The notes beneath the pieces were generated by a model that was given only the letters and a program-made list of their open reading frames with translations, ran no database searches and was not told the DNA's origin. The position numbers and the translations under genes were made by a program. Below are positions 24,238 through 31,420 of a DNA stretch of 64,000 bases, in pieces (the stretch's first letter is position 1; every line of letters begins with the position of its first letter). Source of the stretch: Frateuria_A sp049727805 (GTDB taxonomy: Bacteria > Pseudomonadota > Gammaproteobacteria > Xanthomonadales > Rhodanobacteraceae); the NCBI RefSeq assembly GCF_049727805.1, contig NZ_JBCNYA010000007.1:62001-126000 (forward strand). The letters are read 5' to 3'.

Positions 24238-25263
24238 ATGCTGCCCGCAACGTTTCGGTGTCCGCCTGCCGTGGTCGGGCTCGCCATCGTGCTGCTCGGC
24301 GCCGCTTCCGCCGCCTGCGGCCAGGCGCATCCGCCGCTGCCGCTCGCCACCGTGGCCGACGCGGCGCTGACCGGCCGCGCCACGCGCTGGGACTACGCCA
24401 GCCTGGAGCCGGTCCGCCACCACCTGTTCCTGGCCCATCTCGGCGACGGCGTGGTCACCGTGTTCGATACGCTTCACCGGCGCGTGGTCGCCGACATTCC
24501 CGGCGTGAGCCGGGTGCACGGCGTGCTGGCGATCCCGGAGCTGGACCGCATCTACGCTTCGGCCACCGGCACGGACGAAGTGGTGGCGATCGACGCCGCG
24601 AGCCTGAAGATCGTCGCCCGGATGCCGACCGGCGACTACCCTGACGGCATGGCCTACGCGCCGAAGGCGCACAAGCTCTATGTTTCCAACGAGCAAGGCG
24701 GCAGCGACACGGTGATCGACGTGCGCAGCAACCGGCGCATCGCCACCATTGCGCTCGGTGGCGAGGTGGGCAACACGCAATACGACCCGGTGTCCGGGCA
24801 CGTCTTCGCCAACGTGCAGACGCGCGGCGTGCTGGCCGAGATCGACCCGGCGACCGACAAGGTCGTTGCGCGCATCGTCCTGCCGGGCGCCAGGGGTAAC
24901 CACGGCCTCTATATCGATGCGCCCGCGCGGCTGGCCTTCATCGGGTGCGAAGACAACGCGACCTTGCTGGTGCTGGACCTGCGCAGCCGCCGCGTCACCG
25001 CATTCTTCGACGTCGGCGAAGAGCCTGACGTGCTCGCCTTCGATCCCGGGCCCGGCTGGTTGTACGTGGCCAGCGAATCGGGCGAGGTGGCCGTGTTCGA
25101 AGTGAAGGGGCGCCGCCTGCAGCCGCTGGGCCGCGGGATGCTTGGCCCGAACGCGCACGTGGTGGCGGTCGATCCGGCCACGCACCGCGCCTACTTTCCG
25201 TTGAAGGCATGGCAAGGCAAGCCGGTGCTGCGGATCACCGCGCCCCGCGTTCCGCACGCCTGA
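24238..25263 (+). CDS. Exported YncE-like beta-propeller protein
   Basis: A 341-residue secreted protein with an N-terminal signal peptide (about 28 residues, ending SAACGQA). The rest is repeats of the YVTN/YncE type: IPGVSRVHGVLAIPELDRIYAS, PTGDYPDGMAYAPKAHKLYVSN, GEEPDVLAFDPGPGWLYVAS. The expected fold is a seven-bladed propeller. It has no enzymatic motif; relatives bind partners or ligands in the periplasm. A GAGGGTGAGG site precedes the ATG. It converges on rlmKL with only three bases between the stop codons. Confidence 0.87.
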   Translation: MLPATFRCPPAVVGLAIVLLGAASAACGQAHPPLPLATVADAALTGRATRWDYASLEPVRHHLFLAHLGDGVVTVFDTLHRRVVADIPGVSRVHGVLAIPELDRIYASATGTDEVVAIDAASLKIVARMPTGDYPDGMAYAPKAHKLYVSNEQGGSDTVIDVRSNRRIATIALGGEVGNTQYDPVSGHVFANVQTRGVLAEIDPATDKVVARIVLPGARGNHGLYIDAPARLAFIGCEDNATLLVLDLRSRRVTAFFDVGEEPDVLAFDPGPGWLYVASESGEVAVFEVKGRRLQPLGRGMLGPNAHVVAVDPATHRAYFPLKAWQGKPVLRITAPRVPHA

Positions 25264-25266
25264 GGG

Positions 25267-27456
25267 CTAGCGGCGACCGCGCAGGTGCCGGACGCTGTCT
25301 TCCCACGGCGACGCCTGCGCGCGCAGGCGCAACAGCCAGCAGCCGTGGATGTCGGCGCGACGGGCGAAGTCGAACGGGATACTTGGCGCGCTCCAGTCCT
25401 CGATCGTGAAGCGCTCTTCCAGCGCCGCCGTGTCGAGCTTGAAACGGCGGAAGTTGTTGGAGAACACGATCACGCCATCGCCGGCCAGGCGGTCGGCGCA
25501 GGCGAGCAGCAGCGCCGCATGGTCGCGCTGCACGTCGAAGTCCTCGGCGCGCTTGGAATTGGAGAAGGTCGGCGGATCGACGTAGATCAGCCCGTAGTGG
25601 CCGCGGTCCTGGTGCAGGAACGTGGTGGCGTCGGCCTGCACCAGGCGGTGCGCCTCGCCGGTGAAGCCGTTGCGCGCCAGGTTGCGCGACGCCCATTCGA
25701 GATAGGTGCCGGACAGGTCCACGCTGGTGGTGTCGCGCGCGCCGCCCGCGGCCGCGTACACGCTGGCGGTGGCGGTGTAGGCGAACAGGTTGAGGAAGCG
25801 CTTGCCCCGCGCCAGCTCGCGCAGCCTGGCGCGCACCAGCCGGTGATCGAGGAACAGGCCGGTGTCGAGGTAGTCGGTGAGGTTGACCAGGAAGGTCAGG
25901 CCACCCTCCTCCACCTCGTGGAATTCGCCGCGCTGGTCGAAGCGGCCGTACTTGGCGCCGCCCTTGCCGCGTTCGCGGGTCTTCAGCGCGATGCGCTCGC
26001 GCGGCACGCCGAGCACCTCGCCGGCCACGCGCACGATCTCGCGCAGGCGCGTGCGGGCCACCTCGACCGGCACGTCGGCCGGCGCGCGGTACTCCTGCAC
26101 GTGCAGCCAGGGCTCGTCGCCCTCGCGTCCGTAGACGTCGATCGCCGCGGCGTACTCGGGCAGGTCCTGGTCGTAGGCACGCCAGCAGAAGATGCCTTCG
26201 CGCGCCAGCCGCTTGCGCTGGTGGCGCACGGTCTTTTCCAGCCGGTTCTTCAGCATCTGCGCGCCGGGCGAGAGCGGCTTGCGCTCGCGCGGCGTGGTGT
26301 CCTGCGGTGAAAGCTCGAAGGTCAGCAGCACGGTTTCCAGCGCGCCGTTGTAGAGCGCGTAGCGCTTGTCCGCGTGCAGGCCCAGCGCATGGCCGAGTTC
26401 CGCATCGCCTGCCAGCACGGCGGCGCGCCAGCCGGTGAAGCGCGATTTCAGGACCTCGCCCAGCGCGCGATAGAGCTGCGGCATCTGTGCGCGATCGCCC
26501 AGCCGCTCGCCGTAGGGCGGGTTGGTGATGACCAGGCCGGTCGACTCCCCGGGCGGCGGCGCGGCGTGCGCCATGTCGTGCTTTTCCAGCGTGAGGAAAC
26601 CGGCCACACCGGCGGCCTGCGCATTGCGCTTGGCCGTCTGCACCATGCGCGGGTCGGCGTCGGAGCCGAAGAACGCCGCGCGCAGGTTGCGCAGGCCGGT
26701 CTCGGCACGCTGGCGGGCGTCGTCGAGCAGGCCACGCCACAACGCGATGTCGTGCTGCTTCCAGCCGAGGAAGCCGAAGTATTCGCGGCGCAGGCCCGGG
26801 GCGACGTCCGCGGCCATCAGCGCGCCTTCGATCAGCAACGTGCCGGAGCCGCACATCGGGTCCAGCAGCGCGCCGCCTTCGGCGTGGATCGCCGGCCAGC
26901 GTGCGCGCAGCAGCATCGCCGCCGCGAGGTTTTCCTTCAGCGGCGCCTCGCCCTGCTGCTCGCGCCAGCCGCGCCGGTGCAGCGGCGTGCCCGCGAGGTC
27001 GAGCGAAAGCGTGGCGTGGTCGCGCTTCAGGCGCAGGTTCAGGCGGACGTCCGGTTCCTCGATATCCACGCCGGGGCGGGCGCCCTCGCGCTGGCGGAAC
27101 TGGTCGACCACCGCGTCCTTCGCGCGCTGCGCGATGAACTGGCTGTGCGTCAGCTTGCTCTGCGCGGAGTGCGCATCGACCGCCAGCGTGCCGTGCGGCG
27201 CCAGGTGCGCCGACCAGTCGATCGACTGCACGCCGGCGTACAGCGCCTCGTCGTCCGCCGCGTCGAACTCGGCCAGTGGCAGCAGGATGCGGCTGGCCAG
27301 GCGCGACCACAGGCAGGCGCGGTAGGCGGTTTCCAGCGTGCCCTCGAAGCGCACGCCGGCCAGCGCCTCGTGCGCCTCGCTGGCGCCAAGCGCGAGCAGC
27401 TCGTCGCGCAGCAGGTATTCCAGGCCCTTCGGACAGGTGGCGAAGAAGGCGCTCAT
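25267..27456 (-). CDS. rlmKL: 23S rRNA guanine methyltransferase RlmKL (m2G2445/m7G2069)
   Basis: A 729-residue bifunctional enzyme, the usual length for fused RlmKL. An N-terminal THUMP-type region (to about 160) precedes the m2G methyltransferase half with LDPMCGSGTLLIEGAL and the catalytic NPPYGERLG near 313. The C-terminal half is an RlmI-like m7G methyltransferase with LNLFAYTATASVYAAAGG and YVDPPTFSNSKR near 650. It modifies the ribosome's peptidyl-transferase region. The ATG at 27456 overlaps the stop of the upstream hydrolase gene by four bases; the open frame continuing beyond it is only the complement of that gene. Confidence 0.94.
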   Translation of the reverse strand: MSAFFATCPKGLEYLLRDELLALGASEAHEALAGVRFEGTLETAYRACLWSRLASRILLPLAEFDAADDEALYAGVQSIDWSAHLAPHGTLAVDAHSAQSKLTHSQFIAQRAKDAVVDQFRQREGARPGVDIEEPDVRLNLRLKRDHATLSLDLAGTPLHRRGWREQQGEAPLKENLAAAMLLRARWPAIHAEGGALLDPMCGSGTLLIEGALMAADVAPGLRREYFGFLGWKQHDIALWRGLLDDARQRAETGLRNLRAAFFGSDADPRMVQTAKRNAQAAGVAGFLTLEKHDMAHAAPPPGESTGLVITNPPYGERLGDRAQMPQLYRALGEVLKSRFTGWRAAVLAGDAELGHALGLHADKRYALYNGALETVLLTFELSPQDTTPRERKPLSPGAQMLKNRLEKTVRHQRKRLAREGIFCWRAYDQDLPEYAAAIDVYGREGDEPWLHVQEYRAPADVPVEVARTRLREIVRVAGEVLGVPRERIALKTRERGKGGAKYGRFDQRGEFHEVEEGGLTFLVNLTDYLDTGLFLDHRLVRARLRELARGKRFLNLFAYTATASVYAAAGGARDTTSVDLSGTYLEWASRNLARNGFTGEAHRLVQADATTFLHQDRGHYGLIYVDPPTFSNSKRAEDFDVQRDHAALLLACADRLAGDGVIVFSNNFRRFKLDTAALEERFTIEDWSAPSIPFDFARRADIHGCWLLRLRAQASPWEDSVRHLRGRR

Positions 27457-27971
27457 GCCAGTGCGTCGAGGAAGGCAGCGAACTGGCGTTCGATCGCCGG
27501 CAGGCTGGCGGCCAGCCGGTGCTCGTCGTCGAGGATGAGCAGCGGCAACTGGCGGCGACTGGCGAAAGTGTAGATGTCGTCCAGCGGACAGAGCTCGTCG
27601 CGCCAGCCGTGGATCAGCATCGTTGGCACGTCCTGGCGCACGTCCAGCGCGGTGTCGAAACCGGGGATGGCTTCGGGCGCGGCGAGCAGGAACAGGCCGG
27701 CGACCGGGTGTTCCAGCGAGGCCAGCCCCGAGACGAACGCGCCCATGCTGGAGCCGACCAGCAGCGGCGGCGTCTCGCAGGCGGCGATGGCGGCGTTCAG
27801 GCGCGCCAGCCGTGGTGCCACCGCGCCGGCATGGCCGTGCGCGTCGTCCTCGCGATAGTCGGGCCGCTGCGTGCGCCAGCCGCGCGCCTCGGCGAGCGCC
27901 GCCAGCGCGCTGACCTTGATGGCCTGCGGACCGGAATCGGAGCCGTGCGAAAGAAGGATCGTGCCGCGCAT
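27453..27971 (-). CDS. Small alpha/beta hydrolase (YcfP/UPF0227-like)
   Basis: A 172-residue alpha/beta hydrolase. It opens with RGTILLSHGSDSGPQ (oxyanion HG), has the nucleophile elbow GSSMGAFVSG with Ser near 76, and late Asp and His in IHGWRDELCPLDD and LDDEHRLAA. The small size and GSSMGG-like elbow match YcfP/YqiA-type esterases. The substrate is unknown. Its stop overlaps the rlmKL start (ATGA), so the two are translationally coupled. It is divergent from the amidase gene across about 64 bases. Confidence 0.85.
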   Translation of the reverse strand: MRGTILLSHGSDSGPQAIKVSALAALAEARGWRTQRPDYREDDAHGHAGAVAPRLARLNAAIAACETPPLLVGSSMGAFVSGLASLEHPVAGLFLLAAPEAIPGFDTALDVRQDVPTMLIHGWRDELCPLDDIYTFASRRQLPLLILDDEHRLAASLPAIERQFAAFLDALA

Positions 27972-28035
27972 CGCCCGGACTCCGGACCGCCATGGGACCG
28001 CGCATGATAGCCGGTGCCGTGCGAGACTTCCCTTC

Positions 28036-28590
28036 ATGCCCGCGATCACCGACCTGCCGCTGCCCTACGCCGACCGCCTGCCCGAACGGCCGGTCGGGGC
28101 GGTGACGCTGGTGGTGATCCACTGCACAGAGCTGCCGGACCTGGCCACCGCGCGCGAGTACGGCGAGAAGGTGCTGTACGAGAGCGGCGCCGGCAACAGC
28201 GGGCACTACTACATCGACCGCGATGGCGCGATCCAGCGCTACGTGCCAGGCACGCGTATCGCCCACCACGTGCGGGGACGCAATGCGGATTCGATCGGCA
28301 TCGAGCTGGTCAACCGCGGGCGCTATCCGGACTGGTTCGCGTCAGGCAACCAGACGATGAGCGAGCGCTATCCGGACGTGCAGATCGCGGCATTGCGTGA
28401 ACTGCTTGCGCAGCTTCGGCGGGAATTCCCCCACCTGCGCGCCATCGCCGGCCATGAGGATCTGGATATTGCGCGCGTGCCGGCCAGCGACGATCCAGCC
28501 GTGATGGTGCCGCGCAAGCTCGATCCCGGCCCGCTGTTTCCGTGGGACGCGATCGTTCCGGTGTGCGGGTTGGAGCGCATCAGGGCCTGA
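28036..28590 (+). CDS. N-acetylmuramoyl-L-alanine amidase (AmpD/Amidase_2 type)
   Basis: A 184-residue amidase. Zinc ligands are visible: VVIHCTELPD (His near 31), the late VAGHEDLDIARVPA-like segment (AGHEDLDIARVP, His near 141), and Asp/Lys around PRKLDPGPLFPWD, where the third ligand region lies. The GAGNSGHYYIDRDGAI segment is also a family block. It has no signal peptide, so it probably works in the cytoplasm on recycled muropeptides, like AmpD. It is divergent from the hydrolase-rlmKL pair, and the first composite repeat follows its stop codon by eleven bases. Confidence 0.88.
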   Translation: MPAITDLPLPYADRLPERPVGAVTLVVIHCTELPDLATAREYGEKVLYESGAGNSGHYYIDRDGAIQRYVPGTRIAHHVRGRNADSIGIELVNRGRYPDWFASGNQTMSERYPDVQIAALRELLAQLRREFPHLRAIAGHEDLDIARVPASDDPAVMVPRKLDPGPLFPWDAIVPVCGLERIRA

Positions 28591-28601
28591 CCGGGCGGTC
28601 C

Positions 28602-28652
28602 CGCGAGCCCCGGCCCCTCACCCCAACCCTCTCCCCGGAGGGGGGAGGGAGC
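28602..28652 (+). repeat. REP family B, copy 1
   Basis: Roughly 50-base repeat: GCGAGCCCC, then CCCTCACCCCAACC, then a hairpin CTCTCCCC-GGA-GGGGGGAGG. It forms the left edge of the first composite element. The stem here is slightly imperfect from an extra G. Confidence 0.85.
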
Positions 28653-28690
28653 CGGTGTGCGGCACATTCACATCTCCCGCCAGCGCCTGC

Positions 28691-28786
28691 CTTTCGCTCT
28701 TGGCCTTTCGCTCTTGGCCTTTCGCTCTTGGCCTTTCGCTCTTGGCCTTTCGCTCTTGGCCTTGGCTCTTGGCCTTGGCTCTTCTG
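28691..28786. repeat. 14-mer tandem array in composite copy 1
   Basis: Five perfect units of CTTTCGCTCTTGGC (28691-28760) are followed by two shorter degenerate units, CTTGGCTCTTGGC and CTTGGCTCTTCTG, which lead into the core. Copy 2 of the element carries a related but different 13-mer array, so the two arrays expanded independently. Confidence 0.92.
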
Positions 28787-28992
28787 AAAAAGTGCGCGCA
28801 GGAAGCGCGCTGCTTTTCCGGGGCCCCTATGGCGCGGCGGGTGGGTGGCGGATCAGCCCGAAGGGTGGCCGGCAGGACGCCGGCCAGTTTTTCGTCGGGG
28901 CTTCGAGCCCCGTCGAAAAACCCCGTCGCCCGCCCGCACACCCGGAGGGCAGGATGCCCGCAGGGCGCGCCATCGGGGTGCCCTTTCTTTTG

Positions 28993-29026
28993 GTTACTTC
29001 TCTTTGGGCAAGCAAAGAGAAGTAAC
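28993..29026. repeat. Conserved 14-bp stem-loop of the composite core
   Basis: GTTACTTCTCTTTG (28993-29006), loop GGCAAG, then CAAAGAGAAGTAAC (29013-29026) pair perfectly over 14 bp. In the other element copy (40600-40633) four stem positions differ on each arm and still pair, while the loop is unchanged. Confidence 0.9.
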
Positions 29027-29072
29027 TCGGGCACCGAAGGCGACCGAAAGCTCTTGCTCGACGAACTACGAG

Positions 29073-29122
29073 GCGAGCCCCGCCCCCTCACCCCAACCCT
29101 CTCCCCGGAGGGGAGAGGGAGC
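29073..29122 (+). repeat. REP family B, copy 2
   Basis: Same orientation as copy 1: GCGAGCCCC, CCCTCACCCCAACC, then CTCTCCCC-GGA-GGGGAGAG, a perfect 8-bp stem. It forms the right edge of the first composite element, just before the tesB promoter region. Confidence 0.88.
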
Positions 29123-29127
29123 ACAGC

Positions 29128-29133
29128 TATAAT
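29128..29133 (+). promoter_or_regulatory. Perfect -10 box (TATAAT) upstream of tesB
   Basis: TATAAT lies 30 bases before the tesB ATG and six bases after the end of the composite repeat. No good -35 box is visible; the region where it would fall is the hairpin of REP B copy 2. If this is the tesB promoter, its upstream half is provided by the repeat. Confidence 0.5.
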
Positions 29134-29163
29134 CCACCCCCCTCCACGCACCACGGACACCCC

Positions 29164-30030
29164 ATGCGGGAAGAACACGTCAAGGAACTGGTCGACCTGC
29201 TCCAGCTCGAACGCCTGGAGGACAACCTGTTCCGCGGCCAGAGCCGCGACATCGGCACCCGCTTCGTGTTCGGCGGCCAGGTCCTCGGCCAGGCGCTTTC
29301 GGCCGCCCAACAGACGGTCGATCCCCGGCGCGAGGCCCACTCGCTGCACGCCTACTTCCTGCGCGCCGGCGACATCGACGCGCCGATCGTCTACTCGGTC
29401 GAACGCGCGCGCGACGGCGGCAGCTTCTCCGCCCGCCGCGTGGTCGCGATCCAGCACGGCCAGCCGATCCTCAATGGCGCGATCTCCTTCCAGGAACCGG
29501 AAAAGGGCTTCGAGCACCAGAGCGCCATGCCCGAGGTGCCCTCGCCCGAAGACCTCGAGCCGATGCGTCACCTGCCGGCGGACGAGCTCGCCAAGCTGCC
29601 GGTGAAACTGCAGCGCTGGCTGGGCATCGACGGGCCGTTCGAGTTCCGCCAGGTCTGGCCGCGCGACGAACTGCACCCGGCCAAGCGCCCGCCGATCCAG
29701 CACATCTGGTTCCGCCTGACCGCGCCGATCGGCGATTCGCCGGTGCTGCACCGCGCCCTGCTCGCCTACGCCTCGGATTTCCACCTGATCGGCACCGCCA
29801 CGCTGCCGCACGGCATTTCCTATCTCACCCACAACGTGCAGATGGCCAGCCTCGACCATGCGCTGTGGTTCCACCGCCCGTTCCGCGTGGACGAGTGGCT
29901 GCTGTACTCGTTCGACAGCCCGACCGCGCAGGGCGGCCGCGGCCTCGCACGCGGGCAGATCTACAGCCGCGACGGCCGACTGGTCGCCTCGACCGCGCAG
30001 GAAGGCCTGATCCGCCTGCGCGGCGAGTGA
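29164..30030 (+). CDS. tesB: Acyl-CoA thioesterase II (TesB)
   Basis: A 288-residue double-hotdog thioesterase, full length for TesB. Seen: FVFGGQVLGQALSAA near residues 38-52, HSLHAYFLRAGD near 61-72, and in the second domain LLAYASDFHLIGTATLPHG with the catalytic Asp near 204, then SLDHALWFHRPF. It cleaves medium- and long-chain acyl-CoA in the cytoplasm. It follows a TATAAT box next to the composite repeat and is followed after 17 bases by a small membrane-protein gene. Confidence 0.93.
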   Translation: MREEHVKELVDLLQLERLEDNLFRGQSRDIGTRFVFGGQVLGQALSAAQQTVDPRREAHSLHAYFLRAGDIDAPIVYSVERARDGGSFSARRVVAIQHGQPILNGAISFQEPEKGFEHQSAMPEVPSPEDLEPMRHLPADELAKLPVKLQRWLGIDGPFEFRQVWPRDELHPAKRPPIQHIWFRLTAPIGDSPVLHRALLAYASDFHLIGTATLPHGISYLTHNVQMASLDHALWFHRPFRVDEWLLYSFDSPTAQGGRGLARGQIYSRDGRLVASTAQEGLIRLRGE

Positions 30031-30047
30031 GGCATTAGACTCGCCCC

Positions 30048-30440
30048 ATGCGTCCGCTCTACACCTCGCCCCGCCAGGAAAACATCGACCGCGTCGTCGC
30101 GCTGCTGGCCGAACACGGCATCGAGACGACGATCACCGGCCGCTCGAACTGGAACCGCCCCAGCTACCAGCGCTTCAGCTATTCGCAGCGCAACGAGAAC
30201 CGCGAGAGCTGGCCGCAGGTGTGGGTCAACCGCGCCGACGACTACACCCAGGCGCGTGCGCTGATGCGCGGGATCGGCATCGAGCCGTTGGTCCGCCACG
30301 GCGAGGAACTGGCGCTCGCGCGCAATCCCACGCCGGAGATGCGCCGCGCCAGCGTCGCCACGCGCGTGCGGCGCATCGTGCTGCTGGCGCTGGCGGCCGC
30401 GTTCCTGATCCTGATGCTGCGCTACATGGGCAAGATCTAG
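30048..30440 (+). CDS. Conserved small protein with C-terminal membrane anchor
   Basis: A 130-residue protein. The N-terminal part (LYTSPRQENIDRVVALLAEHGIETTITGRS, cited as segments LYTSPRQENIDRV and LLAEHGIETTIT) resembles the DUF2007 putative signal-transducing fold, with a small alpha-beta layout. The last 25 residues (VRRIVLLALAAAFLILMLRY) form one membrane helix preceded by positive charge. Related Xanthomonas proteins have been labelled 'pathogenicity-like' without clear proof. It lies 17 bases after tesB on the same strand and is probably cotranscribed. No catalytic motif is seen. Confidence 0.75.
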   Translation: MRPLYTSPRQENIDRVVALLAEHGIETTITGRSNWNRPSYQRFSYSQRNENRESWPQVWVNRADDYTQARALMRGIGIEPLVRHGEELALARNPTPEMRRASVATRVRRIVLLALAAAFLILMLRYMGKI

Positions 30441-30464
30441 CGCCGCCTTCCGTGGGCGCCGATC

Positions 30465-30518
30465 GAGCAACTGACTGTCGATCAGGGGTCGTTGGTTCGA
30501 GCCCAGCTTCGGGCGCCA
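30465..30518 (+). pseudogene. tRNA 3' remnant (D-stem tail to CCA)
   Basis: The sequence reads as the 3' two-thirds of a tRNA. It has GAGC (D-stem 3' arm), anticodon stem-loop CTGA-CTGTCGA-TCAG, a T-arm GTTGG-TTCGAGC-CCAGC (30491-30507), acceptor strand TTCGGGC, discriminator G and encoded CCA (30516-30518). The matching 5' acceptor (GCCCGAA) and D-stem GCTC are absent upstream, so the gene is broken. The loop would give anticodon GTC (Asp), but overall it also resembles Asn tRNAs with GTT changed. Such fragments are typical scars of integration at a tRNA 3' end. No integrase is nearby. Confidence 0.65.
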
Positions 30519-30599
30519 TCCCGGCGGCCAGGCTGCGACGTGGCGCGGCCCCGGTGAGCGCGCGTTGTGCAGGGCCGCATCAGGGCTTTCTCGGAATAT

Positions 30600-30630
30600 T
30601 TGCAACCGGCCGCGCGCTGGGTCATAGAAT
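30600..30630 (+). promoter_or_regulatory. Possible promoter for bpt, short or leaderless mRNA
   Basis: TTGCAA (30600-30605) and TAGAAT (30625-30630) resemble -35 and -10 boxes, though the 19-base spacer is long. The -10 ends only seven bases before the ATG at 30638, and no ribosome site is visible, so the transcript may begin at or very near the start codon. Confidence 0.35.
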
Positions 30631-30637
30631 CGGACCC

Positions 30638-31345
30638 ATGCGCTCCGAACGCGTCCGCCTTTTCCAGACCCTGCCGCACGCCTGCGGCTATTACGCCGAG
30701 CGCACGGCGCAGAACCTGGTGATCGATCCGGCCGCGCCGCGGCTGGACCAGCTCTATGGTCCGGCACTGGAACGCGGCTTCCGTCGCGCCGGCGGCCACC
30801 TGTACTACCCCAACTGCCCGCAGTGTCGCGCCTGCACGCCCTGCCGCATCGACGTGGAGCATTTCACGCCCGATCGCGCCCAGCGGCGCTGCCTCAAGCG
30901 CAACGCCGACCTGGACGTGGTCGAATGCATGGCCGGCTACAACGCCGAGCGCCACGGCCTGTACGAGCGTTACCTGCGCACCCGCCATTCCGGCGGCGGC
31001 ATGGACGAGGCCGACGCCAGCGATTTCCGCCGCTTCCTCACCGCGCCGTGGAGTCCCACGCTGTTCCTGGAATTCCGCCAGGGCGCGCGGCTGCTGGCGG
31101 TGGCGGTGACCGACGTGTGCATCAACGGGCTGTCGGCGGTCTATACCTTCTTCGACCCGGACGAGAGCGCGCGCAGCCTGGGCACCTACGCGATCCTGCA
31201 GCAGGTGCAGCTGGCGCGCCGCCGCGGCTTGCCGTGGCTGTACCTGGGCTTCTGGATCGAGGGCCACGCCAAGATGGACTACAAGCGGCGCTTCCGCCCG
31301 CTGCAGGTCCGCACGCGCGACGGCTGGGTGCCGCTGGAGCCGTAA
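30638..31345 (+). CDS. bpt: Aspartate/glutamate leucyl/arginyl-tRNA-protein transferase
   Basis: A 235-residue member of the Bpt (Ate1-related) family. N-terminal CGYYAERTAQNLVID, then the Cys-rich YYPNCPQCRACTPCRIDVEHF near residues 55-75, and YLGFWIEGHAKMDYKRRF near 205-222, all diagnostic. It transfers leucine from Leu-tRNA to proteins with N-terminal Asp or Glu, marking them for the N-degron pathway (ClpS/ClpAP). The start at 30638 fits the family N-terminus (RSERVRLFQTLPH). REP copy A3 follows its stop by seven bases. Confidence 0.93.
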   Translation: MRSERVRLFQTLPHACGYYAERTAQNLVIDPAAPRLDQLYGPALERGFRRAGGHLYYPNCPQCRACTPCRIDVEHFTPDRAQRRCLKRNADLDVVECMAGYNAERHGLYERYLRTRHSGGGMDEADASDFRRFLTAPWSPTLFLEFRQGARLLAVAVTDVCINGLSAVYTFFDPDESARSLGTYAILQQVQLARRRGLPWLYLGFWIEGHAKMDYKRRFRPLQVRTRDGWVPLEP

Positions 31346-31352
31346 GGGCCAC

Positions 31353-31420
31353 GTAGGGTGGGCTTCAGCCCACCATCTCCACGGCTGCGGCAAGGGGCGG
31401 TGGGCTGAAACCCACCCTAC
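31353..31420. repeat. REP family A, copy 3
   Basis: GTAGGGTGGGC-headed inverted pair. The right arm reads GGTGGGCTGAAACCCACC, with one mismatch in its palindrome, and ends CCTAC. It lies between convergent bpt and the FMN glutamate-synthase-like gene, whose TAG stop is inside the right end of the repeat (31417-31419). Confidence 0.9.

Larger units (their letters stand above)
28602..29122. repeat. Composite repeat element, copy 1 (about 520 bases)
   Basis: Direct family B repeats bound it on both sides (28602-28652 and 29073-29122). Between them lie a 14-mer tandem array (28691 to about 28786) and a core of roughly 280 bases nearly identical to the copy at 40215-40730. Core hairpins are GGCCGGC/GCCGGCC at 28867-28885, a 15-bp stem with one mismatch at 28888-28920 (TTTTTCG...CGAAAAA) and a 14-bp stem at 28993-29026. 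The element fills the whole 573-base gap between the amidase gene and tesB. No credible gene is seen inside it. A TATAAT box follows its end. Confidence 0.85.

Noticed and set aside
27457..28269. N-terminal extension of rlmKL upstream of 27456
   Set aside because: The added part is only the out-of-frame complement of the hydrolase and amidase region; family length and the 4-base overlap support 27456.
28691..28786. Tandem 14-mer array as a CRISPR
   Set aside because: Units are contiguous with no unique spacers, far shorter than CRISPR repeats, and no cas genes are near.
28845..29132. Open frame through composite copy 1 that is kept in copy 2
   Set aside because: Several frames stay open in this GC-rich DNA, the translation is Arg/Pro low-complexity, no ribosome site is present, and hairpins explain the conservation better.
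30443..30518. Complete tRNA gene
   Set aside because: The 5' acceptor strand and D-stem needed to pair with the 3' half are missing.
30226..30519. Minus-strand frame reading MAPEAGLEPTTPDRQ and similar peptides
   Set aside because: This peptide is the well-known false translation of the antisense of a tRNA 3' half; it supports the tRNA remnant rather than a gene.
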